A DNA stretch of 64,000 bases, from NCBI GenBank assembly GCA_001599815.1, contig BCIA01000003.1:4092001-4156000 (forward strand), in the 5' to 3' direction. The position numbers were made by a program, and so were the translations under genes. The stretch comes from Furcasterigmium furcatum. Its lineage: Eukaryota; Ascomycota; Sordariomycetes; Glomerellales; Plectosphaerellaceae. Below, one piece after another: positions 1-11,285 of the stretch. Numbering within the stretch: the stretch's first letter is position 1; every line of letters starts with the position of its first letter. The notes beneath the pieces are model-generated. The model ran no database searches. It saw only the letters and a program-made list of their open reading frames with translations, and was not told the DNA's origin.

Positions 1-924
1 TCCCTGCTGGCCTCCGAGATTCGACGTCTGCTACCTAACGCTGGCATTCTGTCCCTGGACGCCCGCGGCCACGGCTCGACGACGGTCACCGGCTCGCCAG
101 CAGGCTCTCCAGGCAAACCCGCCGAGCTGGACCTGTCTCTGCCGACTCTCACAGATGACCTGTACCACGTCATCACCCTCACCCAGCAACAGATGTCCTG
201 GCCTCAACTCCCTCCGTTAATCCTAGTAGGCCACTCTCTCGGCGGCGCGGTCGTCACATCTCTTGCCAAAGAACCCCGTTCCCTCGCGTCCAAGATCCTC
301 GGCCACGCCGTCCTCGACGTTGTAGAAGGCTCCGCCATCGACGCCCTGCAGAGCATGCACTCCTACCTGTCCACCCGCCCGTCGGGCTTCACCTCGCTCG
401 AATCCGCCATAGAGTGGCACGTCCGCTCCCGCACCGTCCGCAACTCCGTCTCCGCCCGTGCCTCGGTCCCCTCCCTCCTCGTCCGCAACGACGACGCCTC
501 CCCGCAGGACACGCCCCCAGCAAACCCGGCCGATGCCTCCTCCGCCACGGCTTCTCCCGCCGTCGACATCCCGAACGCCGCTCCCCGCCCTTCGCGCCCA
601 TGGGGCTGGCGCACAGACCTCGCGGCCACGCAGCCCTTCTGGGAGGGCTGGTTCGTCGGCCTGAGCCGCAAGTTCCTCGAGGCCCGGGGCGGCAAGCTCC
701 TCCTCCTCGCCGGCACCGACCGCCTCGACACCGAGCTCACCATCGGCCAGATGCAGGGCAAGTACGCCCTGCAGGTCTTCCCCGAGGCCGGCCACTTCAT
801 CCACGAAGACCTGCCGGAGAAGACGGCCATCGCGCTCGCCGACTTCTTCCGCAGGAACGACCGCAGCGCGCTCGTGCTGCCGCCCAAGGTGGGGGATTTG
901 CTGAAGCAGGGAAAGAAAGTGTAG
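1..924 (+). CDS. PPE1: Protein phosphatase 2A methylesterase PPE1 (3' part, 5' end outside window)
   Basis: The frame is open from base 1 and ends at the stop at 922-924, so the first codons lie upstream of the window and about 307 residues are seen. It is an alpha/beta hydrolase: the nucleophile elbow GHSLGG is encoded near 229-246, the acid is in the LLAGTDRLD stretch near 703-729, and the catalytic His is in EAGHFIHED near 784-810. The tail VLPPKVGDLLKQGKKV fits the PME-1/PPE1 family. That family removes the C-terminal methyl ester from the PP2A catalytic subunit in cytosol and nucleus. A low-complexity Ala/Pro/Ser/Asp insert lies at about 484-597, between the nucleophile and the acid; inserts here vary in fungal homologues. 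It converges with the arginine methyltransferase gene, 655 bases away. The family call is firm. The start and any upstream introns cannot be seen. Confidence 0.9.
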   Translation, partial: SLLASEIRRLLPNAGILSLDARGHGSTTVTGSPAGSPGKPAELDLSLPTLTDDLYHVITLTQQQMSWPQLPPLILVGHSLGGAVVTSLAKEPRSLASKILGHAVLDVVEGSAIDALQSMHSYLSTRPSGFTSLESAIEWHVRSRTVRNSVSARASVPSLLVRNDDASPQDTPPANPADASSATASPAVDIPNAAPRPSRPWGWRTDLAATQPFWEGWFVGLSRKFLEARGGKLLLLAGTDRLDTELTIGQMQGKYALQVFPEAGHFIHEDLPEKTAIALADFFRRNDRSALVLPPKVGDLLKQGKKV

Positions 925-1579
925 ACGGCGGCTGAGCAGCACCCGCGGGGCCTGGGAAGCAGATGGGAATGTGCCCGCACGCTTCTCGGTGTGAGCTATC
1001 CATCTTGGAGCGGTCCTAAGAGGAGAAAGTGGCAGAAGGCCAGTTAGCTATTCAGGCCCTCACCCCGCATCTAGTACGCATCAACGCAAAATGAACAGCA
1101 CGGAGGACGGTTGACGCAGTCGATTATTTGCCTATTTTCTGTTTTGACGGTGCATCGTGACGTCGACATCTAAGAGGGACCGCCCGGGACATTTCTCCCG
1201 TCCGGTCGCGCCCGTTTCTCGTGCAGGAAGCTCATAACTCATAAACATTGGTTCTGACGCCGCAGCCGCAGGCAGGGATCGCTCTAGCCCTGCCTGGCCT
1301 GTCCGTCCGCGCCTCGCGGGCTACGTGCGCTTGCGCTCAGTGTCGATTGTTTGGGGAGAATTCAAAATGTCTCCTTAGCCGGCGCAGGTTACGCAGCCTG
1401 GCATGACAGCTGAAGGGGGGTACCGGTGCATCGTAAGATGTGGTACAGAATCGCTTGGGAGCGATCAGGGGAAGAGGATGTATACTCCTTTTCCAAGGGG
1501 GAGAAGCGTCGCGTTCTCCTGCCCGAAGTGCGGGCTTAGGCACCGGCTAGCAGGGCCGGCGTGGTGGCTTGCGAAACGC
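925..1579. other. Convergent intergenic region, PPE1/PRMT1 3' ends
   Basis: These 655 bases separate two convergent stop codons and should hold both 3' UTRs and polyadenylation sites. I see no open frame with recognisable protein content and no repeat. Confidence 0.6.
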
Positions 1580-2968
1580 TTAGCACATCTTGTAGGTGGC
1601 GGTACCCTCGGCCTGGCGAGTGGACTCGGTGGTGTTGAGGCGGTAGTCGATCTTGATGTCGAGGTCGCGGCGGTTCTTCTCGTTGGGCTTGACGGCCATG
1701 GTGCAGGTGACGTCCTCGCCCTGCTGGACGGTGAGGACATCCTTGAGGTAGAACACAGTCTGCTTCCAGTGGGTATACTTGGTATGAGGACCGGTGGAGA
1801 AGCGAATGGGCTTGTGGGCGGCAGTGAAGTCAATGTCGAACCAGGCGACGAGGGCATGGATGAAGTCGTCCCGCCTGACGGGGAGGGTGAAGTTGGCGAC
1901 GAAGTCAAGGTCGGAGACCTGGCACTTATACAGGTCCAGGGTCAGGAGGGGGGTGGGCTCGGTGACGACGGCCTTGACCTCGACGGTATCGACGAGGGGC
2001 TCGGCAAGAGCGATCTCCTTGAGAGGGGTGTAGTCGAAGCCGTAGACGTTGTCCCAGACTGCGGCAGTCAGTATACAGCATTGCGCCAGGGTGTCTGATT
2101 TTAAACGGGGCCATCACTCACAGCCAATCTTCTCGTCCTTGTAGTCTCCGTCCTCGATGCCAGCGGCGTAGATGGTGGCCTTGTCGGGGAAGATGAGGCC
2201 GTCCTTGACGAGGTAGCGGTCACGGGCGTAGAGGACAGTGTCCAGCATGGACTCGTACAGGAGGAAGTAGCCCATCCACTCGGAGATGATGATGTCGACC
2301 TTGGGGAAGGGGAGCTCAACCTCCTCCATCTTGCCCTGGATCAGGGTGATCTTGTCGGCCATGCCGTTGGTCTTGACGATCTCGCGGGCCTTGAAGATGA
2401 TGGTGGACATGTCGACGCCAATAACGTGCTTGGCACCGGCCTTGACGGCGAACCTGAGAGATGTGTTGGTGGGTGTTTCTCCTTACATTCGCGTGTCTCT
2501 TCCGAGGAATACAGGTTTCGGGGTCGGGCGTGGGGTAGCAACATACATGGACAGGATGGCAGTGCCACAGCCGACATCGAGGACGACCTTGTCCTTGAAG
2601 ATGTGCTTGTTCTGAACAATGGCGTTCATGTACGACCGGGTGCGAACCTCGTCTTTCTGCAGGCGGAGAGAAGGCAACGGTCAGCCGACATGTCGGTCAA
2701 GGAAGGCGGGGCAGTTCGAGGGCAACGTACCAGCATCTCCTCGTGGATGCCTGGATAGCAATGGCTGTCAGTATATGCGATCCTTTTGTGTCTCTACTCG
2801 TAGTCGACATACCATGGTGGTCGTAGCTGTGCACACAAGTCAGTCATCCATTGCCATAGAGGTCAGGGTCGGTTGCAGCCCAACGCACCTCTTGAAGTAG
2901 TGCTGCTCCGAGTGCTCCATTGTCTTGAGCTTCGCCTCAGCGGCGTCAACCTCCATATGCTCAGGCAT
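1580..2968 (-). CDS. RMT1: Protein arginine N-methyltransferase 1 (PRMT1/RMT1 family)
   Basis: Six exons: 2968-2889, 2826-2813, 2750-2731, 2656-2547, 2453-2122 and 2058-1580. They join to 1035 nt, 344 residues. Visible signatures are the SAM site LDVGCGTAILSMF (64-76), the double-E loop SEWMGYFLLYESM with acidic residues near 133 and 142, and the THW loop at 281-283, followed by the beta-barrel domain. These define the main type I asymmetric dimethyltransferase, acting on RNA-binding proteins and histone H4R3. The start MPEHMEVD gives the usual short N-terminus. Exons 2 and 3 are only 14 and 20 nt. They are required to restore the family-typical YFKSYDHHGIHEEML, so the microexons are well supported. 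The introns are 62, 62, 74, 93 and 63 nt, with GT donors and AG acceptors. Confidence 0.97.
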
Positions 2969-3405
2969 GACGGGTTGTTTGTTATGGATTTCTGTGCTCG
3001 TTTTGGAGGATTCGAAGGGTGGGAGTGGTTGCGACAGCAGAGAGAAATTATGTGGTGGGAGGAGTTGTATGGGAGAAAACCGAGTCTGCGCGATCGACAC
3101 ACCAAGCTTCAAGGGGACCAGATCCGTTTGCTCGGGCAGGCAAGCGGGAGAGAAGAAAAAAATACTGCCAAGCGGAGGCACACCGCCGCGGGGACCATCA
3201 CTCCCCACTCTTTCTCCATGACATGACTTATCTTATCGTAAAAGTGGGACGGCTTACCTTGACCCTTGATCATCAACTTGACAAGACCTCTGAATATCGG
3301 AATGTCTGAATACCTTCCCCGGGCAAAAATAGTCCAAGGGACCATGTAGTTTGCTGCCTCCTAGCCAAGGCCGAGGCCATCCCATGCCTCGAGAGCGCAT
3401 CCCAT
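2969..3405. other. PRMT1 promoter / POL4 3' region
   Basis: This 437-base tandem intergenic stretch lies upstream of RMT1 and downstream of the polymerase stop codon. No gene or repeat is recognised in it. Confidence 0.5.
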
Positions 3406-5940
3406 CTAACACCAACGCTCATCCGGTTGCCTCCATTTCACACCCAGGATCTCGAAGATCTTCTTCTCATCCCGACTCTCAAGCAACGCGCCTTCCGTAA
3501 CTTTCACTCTTGCAGGACCCCTCATAAAATCCTTGTACAGTCCTCTCTGGTTCAGCCTCATCCCCTTGTTTGACGCCAGCAGCCTTATGCTGCGGTTGAA
3601 GATGTCGTTGCCGGTGAAATAGATCAGGGCTGCGCCCATCTCCGACTCCGGCACTACGCACCCCTGGAGTTAGTAAATGCATTTTGTGGAAGTGTTAGGT
3701 GCTACTCATCGTGTCCGAGGAGCAGAGACATGTCGCAGGACTCCAGAAACAGCCATAATAGGGGGGAGTGAACTCCGGGACAACGTACCGACCAGGAAGT
3801 CAATGCGGCGCCAGATTGGCCTGTAGTCCTCGTCCTTGACTCCCTCGGGCTTCGGCAATACACAGCACCCGTGCCACTTGCTGCCATCTCGCTTGCTCGA
3901 TGCCGCCAGCTTAGCAACCAGAAACCCCTCCTTCTCCAGAGACTGCGTCAATGCGAGCAGGAAGGCGAGCAGCTGCTCGGCAGAAGTGGTCCCCTTCTTG
4001 GACACGATGAAATCAATGTCGCCGCTGTCCGGTGCGCCGCGTCGGTAGCTGCCTCCGATGATAAGCTCGATGCCTTGGTCGATCTTGGCAGCAGCCACCT
4101 TCACGTGGGCGCCTAAAGCTTCGACTTCTCGGCGAGGAATACGAGTGTTGAGATCATCGTAGCGCTCGATGCCGATCTTCTGGTTGGTCGTGAGCTTCGC
4201 CTTCTGTGTCAGGTCGTCGAGAGTGCGGTATCCTTTTGCAATCCACCGATTTGCTTGTGCCGTTCCGACGCCGTAGATTCGTAGGAACGTCTTCAGGATA
4301 ATGTCTGCGGGTTCTTGCTCCGCATACTCGAGACGCCTCAGTCGGTCAGTCGTGACAATTTCCTCAATCTTTCTCGAGATGCTGTCCCCGATGTTTACGA
4401 TGCTCTTGGCTTGTCGCGCGGTAGTGACCTTGTATGGCAGGGTCTTGAGAGTGGAAATAGCTTTGCGGTAAGAAACGTTGCGCCAGGTCTCGCCGGTGCG
4501 TTCGTAGTGGTCGCACATCCGCTGCAGTATTTCGAGCGTGCGAGCGTTGGGGCACTCTTCCTTCTTGCCGTCCAGAGTGCCTCCCTTGTTGCACGCAAAC
4601 CTTTCCTCCAAAGCAATAGTCTTTCGGCCTTGTTTCTCGGTTTTCCTTCTTTTGAGGACTCTTTCTTCTTCTGATCCCGCTTCTGAATCCGAGTCCAAGT
4701 CCACGTCCTCGGGATTGTGGACAGAGTCTGCATCATCATCGCCGGAATCCAAGGGCAGGTCCCACACCTGTTTGAAGTGGACAATGATAGCTGACAGGTC
4801 GTCGTTGAACTTGGATTCCTGATTACGGAGAAGTGGAGTAGCTTCTGGGGAGGCGGCTCTCGAAGATTTTGCGCTGCCATGCTGATCGTGAGGCTCAACC
4901 CCGGTCTGCCCGCTGTTTCTTTGCGAGGAATCTTCGCTTCTTGACGGAGTGCTAGGAGCCGGAACGTGATCCCATCTGTTGGGGTTGCGCTGAGCTGGCT
5001 TGAGCTCCAGCGACTTCTCCGATGCGATAGAGTTGGAAGACGCGGCGGGGCGGGAGACCGTTGGCGTCTTGCCCGGGTACCCATCAACTTGATATTCGGG
5101 TTCATTGTGGTTGGCCAGGGTCCTGGACTCGGCGCAAGCCGTTATGAAGAGACCTTTCAAAATATGAACGCTGCTTGGATCATCGAGAAGCGCGACAATG
5201 CGTTCGATATCCTTCCACTTCAGATGGTCGTCCACAATAATATGGGTCGCATCTTGGAGCGTCCTCGTCCATCTGCCGTTACCTTCCAGGACCTTTTGAA
5301 TCCGCATCCTTCTTAGGGCTTCAATGTCGTTGTCTTGAATGAAGTAGAACGCCATGTCCGTGAACATGGTGTTGAGAACTTTTGGTGCTGCGGAGGACCG
5401 CCCCTTCCGTTTGCTCTTGCCAGAAGCCATCGATGAAGAAGACTCCTTGGTTTCCTGGGGCAATGATGGCTTTCTCGACGGGTTTGGAGTTGATGTGCTC
5501 CTTTCTAGAGAAATGGGCTGAAGGGGAGCTCGAGATGGGCCGGGTTTAGTCGCATCGGGGACGTTAGGCGAAGGCGCAGGGGGATGTACTCTGGTGGATG
5601 GGTCGCTCAAGACTCTGCGAGGGTGGATAGGTTTCAATGGCGGACGCGTTGATTTCGTGACGGAGTGCACAGGTGAAGATGGTGACCGAGGGGCGATGAT
5701 CGTTGGTGATTCCTCGGTCTGACTCGGCCGAGGTATGGCGGGCTGTGACAAAGGATGAAGTAGTTTCGAGGCTTTGTGGGATCTTGTAGGCTTTGGAAGG
5801 GCGGCCCTCCAGCGACGACGCTCTTCGTCGTTCTTGGCGTCTGCCTCGTTGTTGTCGTCAGAATCGCTCAGGGCGCCTAGTCTATCAAGCTCCGTGAAAA
5901 AGGCGTGCTTCTCCTCTCTGGAAGGTTCACGGAAAGCCAT
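3406..5940 (-). CDS. POL4: Family X DNA polymerase (POL4 / lambda-mu type) with BRCT region
   Basis: Exons 5940-3789 and 3653-3406 join to 2400 nt, 799 residues. A Ser/Pro-rich N-terminus is followed by a BRCT-like region (about 190-290), then an acidic linker and bipartite basic stretch (about 430-460). Next come the 8-kDa/HhH segment (LRIYGVGTAQANRW) and the palm. Palm motifs are YDDLNTRIPR, GGSYRRG (629-635), catalytic D641 and D643 in SGDIDFIV, and the third Asp D714 in RRIDFLV. The family does gap filling in non-homologous end joining and base excision repair. The C-terminal thumb (DIFNRSIRLLA, then the RGLYKD motif) lies in exon 2, which is needed for a complete enzyme. The single intron interrupts codon 718, just after the third catalytic Asp. 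It is 135 nt, twice the local norm, and is a near copy of an intron at 38061-38195 (see findings). Confidence 0.93.
3654..3788 (-). mobile_element. Candidate introner copy A (last intron of the family X polymerase gene)
   Basis: This is a spliceosomal intron in the sense orientation, with donor GTACGT at 3788-3783, branch-like ACTAAC near 3669-3674 and acceptor TAG ending at 3654. It aligns without gaps to the intron at 38061-38195 over all 135 nt, with about 106 identities counted by eye. The best block on the + strand is TTTGTGGAAGTGTTAGG at 3684-3700. A GGAGTT/AACTCC inverted repeat (3666-3671 and 3771-3776) bounds a 111-nt core, and a near-palindrome around GACATGTC lies inside. The intron is phase 1 and contains an in-frame stop at 3706, so it must be removed. 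Two similar introns in unrelated genes match the pattern of introner-like elements. Family size is unknown from one window. Confidence 0.75.
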
Positions 5941-6576
5941 GTTGCTGGAAGAAGCTCGAGCTTCGCTGCGTCTCGGGGGGTCTGGTGGTTCGTAAGACTG
6001 TCATCTCGAGGACGACGACTGATTTTGATGCAAGGAAATCAAGCTGCAAGAACTTGGAGGTGAGTCGCGATTGTGGAGGAAGATTCCAGGGTCGACGAAG
6101 CTTAATAGGTAGGACAGGAGCTTGGGAAGGAAGTGACAGGCAGCGGGCCGTTGAGGGGCGGATGACCCGCATGCAAAAAGTGTGGGGCAAGAACCCCTCG
6201 GGTCGACGTGCCCCACCACCACATGTCAGTGCAGGCAACAAGCATCCTGGCACTTCCAGTGTCATGTCACTTACCTAGATACATGAAAGGGGACGTAAAT
6301 CAACATCGTAGGTCGGCCGAGCTGTGATAATTGCGAACCTTGCATATTGGTGGTATCTTCTATCCTTAATATATCCATGTAATCAAATCCAGAAAGAGGT
6401 TGTTCTGTCCAACCCGAGGTATCATTCGCTCGATCCCATACCTGATCGTCCGCAACCAAGCTGATCGCTCATCATACATGTCTCTCGTCGCCGAGTCTAG
6501 GTCATCCATCCACAGCCGCATAACGTCTAATCCCCGTCAAAAATCATACAAAATCCCTCCCCTCTTCCGGCGCGGG
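5941..6576. other. POL4 promoter / ammonium transporter 3' region
   Basis: This 636-base tandem intergenic stretch carries the upstream region of the polymerase gene and the 3' end of the transporter gene. No recognisable gene is present. Confidence 0.5.
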
Positions 6577-8301
6577 TCATTGCGCATGAGGGTATTGGTT
6601 TGGATGGTACTGTGACGACCCGGCGAACGTCCGGGCGTCCATCAGGGGGATGCTGTTCTTCTCCGCCGGCGGGTATGGCACCTCGTTGGAGTATCGGCTG
6701 GCGGCCTCGTTCTCCACGTCATTGAGCACCTCCCTGGTGAGCTCGACGTAGTCGTAGGCGAACTCGCCAATCTCGGCGTCGTCGATACCCAGAATCTCGG
6801 CATCCTCGTCGGCGCGGAGCCGCAAGCCGGGGATCATGTTCATGATGAACAGGATCAGGCACGTTCCGAGGAAGGAGTACGCACCACCAGCGAACGAGTC
6901 CGCAAGCTGGTATGCCAGCTGGATCCAGTGCTGGTTGATCCAGCCGCCAGGGATCACGGTGGTGTTGTCGAGGTGTGCGATGTAGTCCGCAGCGAAGAAG
7001 GCGGTGCAGATGTTGCCGACGAGGCCGCCGATGCCGTGAACTGCGAAGATGTCGAGGGCATCGTCGATGCGGAGGAGAAACTTGAGCTTGGTCGCGTAGT
7101 TGGCAAAGCCGGCGCCGAGCGTGCCGAAGATGAGAGCGGCCCAGAGAGGGACGTATCCTTTAGATCATGTCGGTCAGCATGCAAGTCAGATCATTCGCGA
7201 AGCAAGGCCGAACTTACCGGATCCAGGGGTGATGGACACGAGTCCCGCCACGACACCAGAGCAGAAACCAACGGTTGACCACTTTCGCTCCAGTCTGTAG
7301 TCAAGGACACACCAGGTCACGCCGCCAACACAGGCGGATAGGTTGGTGACTGCGGCAGCCATGACGGCGCGCAGGTTGGCGGACAGGGCAGAGCCGGCGT
7401 TGAAGCCGAACCAGCCCACCCACAGGAATACGGTGCCCACGACGATATGGGTCACGTTGTGAGGACGGTAGTTCAGCTCGTGGGTTCCGTGGCCGCGGCG
7501 CTTTCCAAGCATCATGGAGTAGGCGAGAGCAGCGGTGCCCGAGGCGATATGGACCGGGGTTCCGCCGGCGAAGTCGAGGCCTCCCATCTTGTTGGACCAT
7601 CCAGAGGGGTTCCACGACCAGCAGGCGATAGGGTCGTAGATAACGGTGGCCCAGATGAACATGAAGAGGATGCAAGGAAGCATGCGGCCGCGTTCGGCAA
7701 CGGCACCGGTGGCGAGGGCAACGGTGATGGCGGAGAACATGCCCTGGTAGATGGCGAACATGAGATCCGGGAGTCGCTCGGACCCAACAGACGGCTGAGC
7801 GAGGACATCCCTGAAGCCGAAGTTGGCGAGGTTGCCGATGAAGGGCCCGGCAGTGTGGGAAAAGGTGAGCGAGTATCCCCAGAAGAACCACTGGAAGCTG
7901 GTGACAGCAGCCGACATGATGGAAAGCCAGATGAGCGAGAGGGCCGACTTTCTCCTTGCCAGGCCGGAGTAGAAGAAGCTAGGTAACGGCGGTTAGGTCA
8001 GGGACGGACGCGGGAATCAGCTGAAGACGACTCACCCAACACCGGGGATCATGAGCAGCACCAGAGCGGTTGCTGTGATCATCCAGGCAATATCACCTGT
8101 CTGAAGAGGAGCAGAGACGCAACGTCAGTTCCACAGCACTGGAAGGGGTTGTTGAGGCGCAGGTGTCGAACATACCTCGTACCAGATATTGAGGTTATCT
8201 GTGAGCGGGTCGCCGCCCGCAGCGCCCGTCCCGTTGTAAGGGAACTTCTGAACGTAGTTGAGGCCATCGAGGTCGAGGCCGTCGAGGGTATTCGACGACA
8301 T
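6577..8301 (-). CDS. MEP: Ammonium transporter, Mep/Amt family (twin-His type)
   Basis: Exons 8301-8176, 8100-8036, 7978-7218 and 7157-6577 join to 1533 nt, 510 residues, a usual length for fungal Mep proteins. The order of hydrophobic segments fits the 11-helix fold, with an external N-terminus carrying an NGT sequon. Both pore histidines are present: H207 in PVHIASGTAAL and H358 in FAVHGIGG. Having His rather than Glu at the first position is typical of Mep2-like transporters. Other family motifs are WNPSGW and FGFNAGSAL. The cytosolic tail (about 430-510) holds the conserved DDAEIGEFAYDYVEL segment. The product is a plasma-membrane importer for ammonium scavenging and possibly sensing. Expression is likely nitrogen-controlled by GATA factors, but the three upstream GATA sites (8982, 9019, 9387) are no more than expected by chance. 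Confidence 0.95.
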
Positions 8302-11285
8302 GATGTTCAGGCCTGAGCGGCGCAACGGATGCGTCTGAGCGGGTAGAAAACCGAGTGAACGGCTTGGGCTGTGAGCTCGCAGGAGGAGGAAACCGACCGA
8401 CCCACTATGCCCGATCAGCTCCGGGGGTCGTCTAGTGCTTGCAGCGGGATTAAGCCTGGAGGTCCGGAGGGGCACGCGACCTGTGGATGAGGCGCACACA
8501 GGGAGCCGAAGAGGATCTTTTGCGGTGCGGGTTGATCGGGGCGCCCGAGTCGCAACAAGCCTGCCGTCCGTGGATGGGCTTGAGGAAGGCGAGGAATTGG
8601 TGATGGGAAGAAGAGGAAAGAGGGAGGACAAGGATTGAATTGAAGAAGCGGAGCGTCGGGGGGGGGGGGCTTGGGAGGCAAGCTAAGGCTCGAGAACGCC
8701 CGCAAGCACGGGAGCAGCGGGCGGGCGGGACGAAGTTTATGAATGCGATGCCCTCCCCCCCGACGAGAGAGACTTCGCCTTGGTCCGTCTGCCCTCCGGC
8801 CCATTCGTTCTCAACTCATCAGTCCGCCCGATGTCACTGGGTGATCAATTATGGATCTCCGGTCGCATCTCCTCGCCGTCCCTGCCTGGTGCTGTCTCTC
8901 CCGGGTTTGGCTTGTGATGCGCGCGCGGATGGACGTCCAGGGGGCGCAGCGATGGAGACCGGCCGACCGACCCTGTCAGGGGATAAGGAAAAAGCAATTT
9001 CATAGTCATGCAATCAATCGATAACCGTGGGATCTTGGTTGCCCACGCTGATGGTACCGGGCTCGCCTGGTATCTCTGGAGGTGGGACAAGTCGCATGCG
9101 ACGGCGATCTTGGGCTAGGCGACGGCCCACTGAGTGAACGAGCGAGTGCATTGCCGGCGGTGGCTCGCTCTGCTCTGGACTCGGAACAGTTGACAGAGTC
9201 AGTCAGTCGGCTTCGCTCGCTGGATTTGCCCCTTTCAGAACTCGCATGCTTTTTGCCGGAGGCCGTCGGCCAGTCGAAGAACACAGCAATCCATTGTGAG
9301 ATCTGACCAGAGACCCTTTCTCTGTCCCATTGGCATTGCGCTCCAAGGCAAATCCCGGTCGTGGTCATGGCAGGGAATAACGAGGGCGATAAGAGGAAAT
9401 GGTCAAAGGGCATCTTGTAATGGAGAAGAGATACGGAATCTGCCGCCGCCTCCTATTGGCCGTTTCGTCAAGCTGCCCCTAGCAGGCTTGGCACGCGGCA
9501 TGTGGGGGACAATCCTAGACCCTTGCTCTTTCCCGACCTCAAGTCATCATCAACCTTCCTTTTTCCCTCCCGCCAGGGGGCACAACTCGAACGCTTCCCA
9601 ACGGTGTCTGGCCCGCCAACATGGCCTCCTCGGGTCAGACTGGCCACTTGAACCTCAGAACACCCCTCGTGTGCGGTCGAGGCGTCGCATATTCCGGGCT
9701 CGTCATAGAGGAGCACGGCCGCCGATTCGCTGCCGTCACTCGGAACGGAACGCCAACCCCAGCCATCAACATCGAGCTCGAGTCAACCATGCGGTGGCCA
9801 GGAATAGGATTAGGCACCGCAGGTGAGACCATTACTCACATACTATGCTCGTACGACCCCTGAATCTGGACACCCAGAAGAAGCACGCCTCCCACGCCAT
9901 TGGGGACGCCGTTGGCTAGGCGTGCAGCTGGTTCATCATGTCTGGGACTGTCCCGCGTCCCCAACGGTCTGCGAGGTCGCGAGGAGCCGTCGGCCGGCTG
10001 TCCCAAGCAATCTCTCACCAATGTACTGTGCCTGGCATGACGCAGGTTCCCTTTCTCCCTTCGGTCAGCGGCCGAGACGAATTCGATTTCTTGTCCCGTA
10101 TTAGTATGTATGACAAGGAGGGCACGGGGCTAAGGTAAGCAGGCCGGATATAATAATCCCAGAACATCGACCACACCTCGAACTGTCTGTCGAAGCTCCT
10201 CCGCAACCCGGGGTCGAGGTGGATCCTTGTTTCGATATCTCTTCTCCCACCAGCGCTTTTGTCATCTCATTGACAGACCCCAAACCNCCCCTGACCTGGC
10301 CGCCGGCAGCCCGATGGCGATGCTCATGCCCTTATTTGCCCCCCCCCCCAGGCCGCCACATGCGTGTCATCGTCGTGACTTCCTCCTCTCTCCGAGAGCA
10401 CAGACAGGTCTCGACCTTGGCTCCAAGCCGACCCCATGTCCCCCTGAGACGGCGGCGATTTTCTATCGGAGGCGGAGCAGCAAGCCATGCCCTCCACCTC
10501 GTCACGTCAGACGTGATGTTGCATCGACTGAGGAGCAAAAAAGCAATGTAGAGCCTGTGTTGCCGGTTTCTACGACGCGCCGGAGTCAAGATCGGCCCTT
10601 TTGTAAACACGCCCGAAGCACTGGACTCCGTCAAGCTTCCACCCAGAAGCAAAGCTGGACGCCGTGTCCGATCCACAGCCCAGGGACCATGTCCATGCCC
10701 CTGCCCCTGCCCGAGAACCTGTTTCCTCTGCCGCATGGTCTGGGCTTGAACCTGGGGGCTAATCCATCTGGGGATTCCTCCCAAAGCCTGGGGCCATGTG
10801 GACGAGGGATTGGTCGCCGGCCAAGTCTCGTCCTAACTGACTGACATTGAACCATCCGGCCGGTTGATTGATTGTCTGACTGTCGCCGAGACAGAGAGTA
10901 TCCCTTTGATAAGACTGTTGATCTTGATACGGACCTGTGCATCCCTTCATATCTTAGAATCTCGCGCGATCTGCAAAATGTCAGACTTAATATCACGATT
11001 CCAGGGGTCCTTCAATGCCCATAGAACTCTAGTGCCGGCCAGCACCAGCGTGGGGGGCTCGTGGCCCCTTTTGCCGACATCAGAGCCCCACGCTGATCGT
11101 CTCGTGCCAAGTCGACGGTCTCGGACGGAGAAAACACCAAGATACTTGTATCGGGAGCCTGTCTACTTATCATTGCCACGAAAGTCTGTCATTTCCAAAC
11201 CAATCCTAAAAGGTCAACTGCCCATAACCATAGCCAGGTATGTCTATGGATACAAAGCAACCGACTGCGGTTCTGGCTGTTCCCA
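8302..11285. other. 3.0-kb region without a recognised gene, upstream of the ammonium transporter
   Basis: This region lies between the transporter start and the MED16 stop. It contains a 12-base G run (8658-8669), an 11-base C run (10339-10349) and one ambiguous base at 10287. A short plus-strand open frame from ATG 9621 is followed by a good donor site at about 9822, but has no recognisable protein content. The proximal part is presumably the transporter promoter and leader. Several open frames of 100-200 codons on both strands look like chance frames in GC-rich DNA. Confidence 0.5.

Noticed and set aside
2657..2730. Third PRMT1 intron as a third introner copy (shares GTACGTTG and GACATGTCG)
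   Set aside because: It is only 74 nt, lacks the GGAGTT/AACTCC repeats and the GTGGAAGTGTTAG block, and shared words are too short to count.
8982..9393. Three GATA sites upstream of the ammonium transporter as nitrogen-control elements
   Set aside because: The number is about what chance gives for this motif on two strands in about 1 kb, so it supports nothing by itself.
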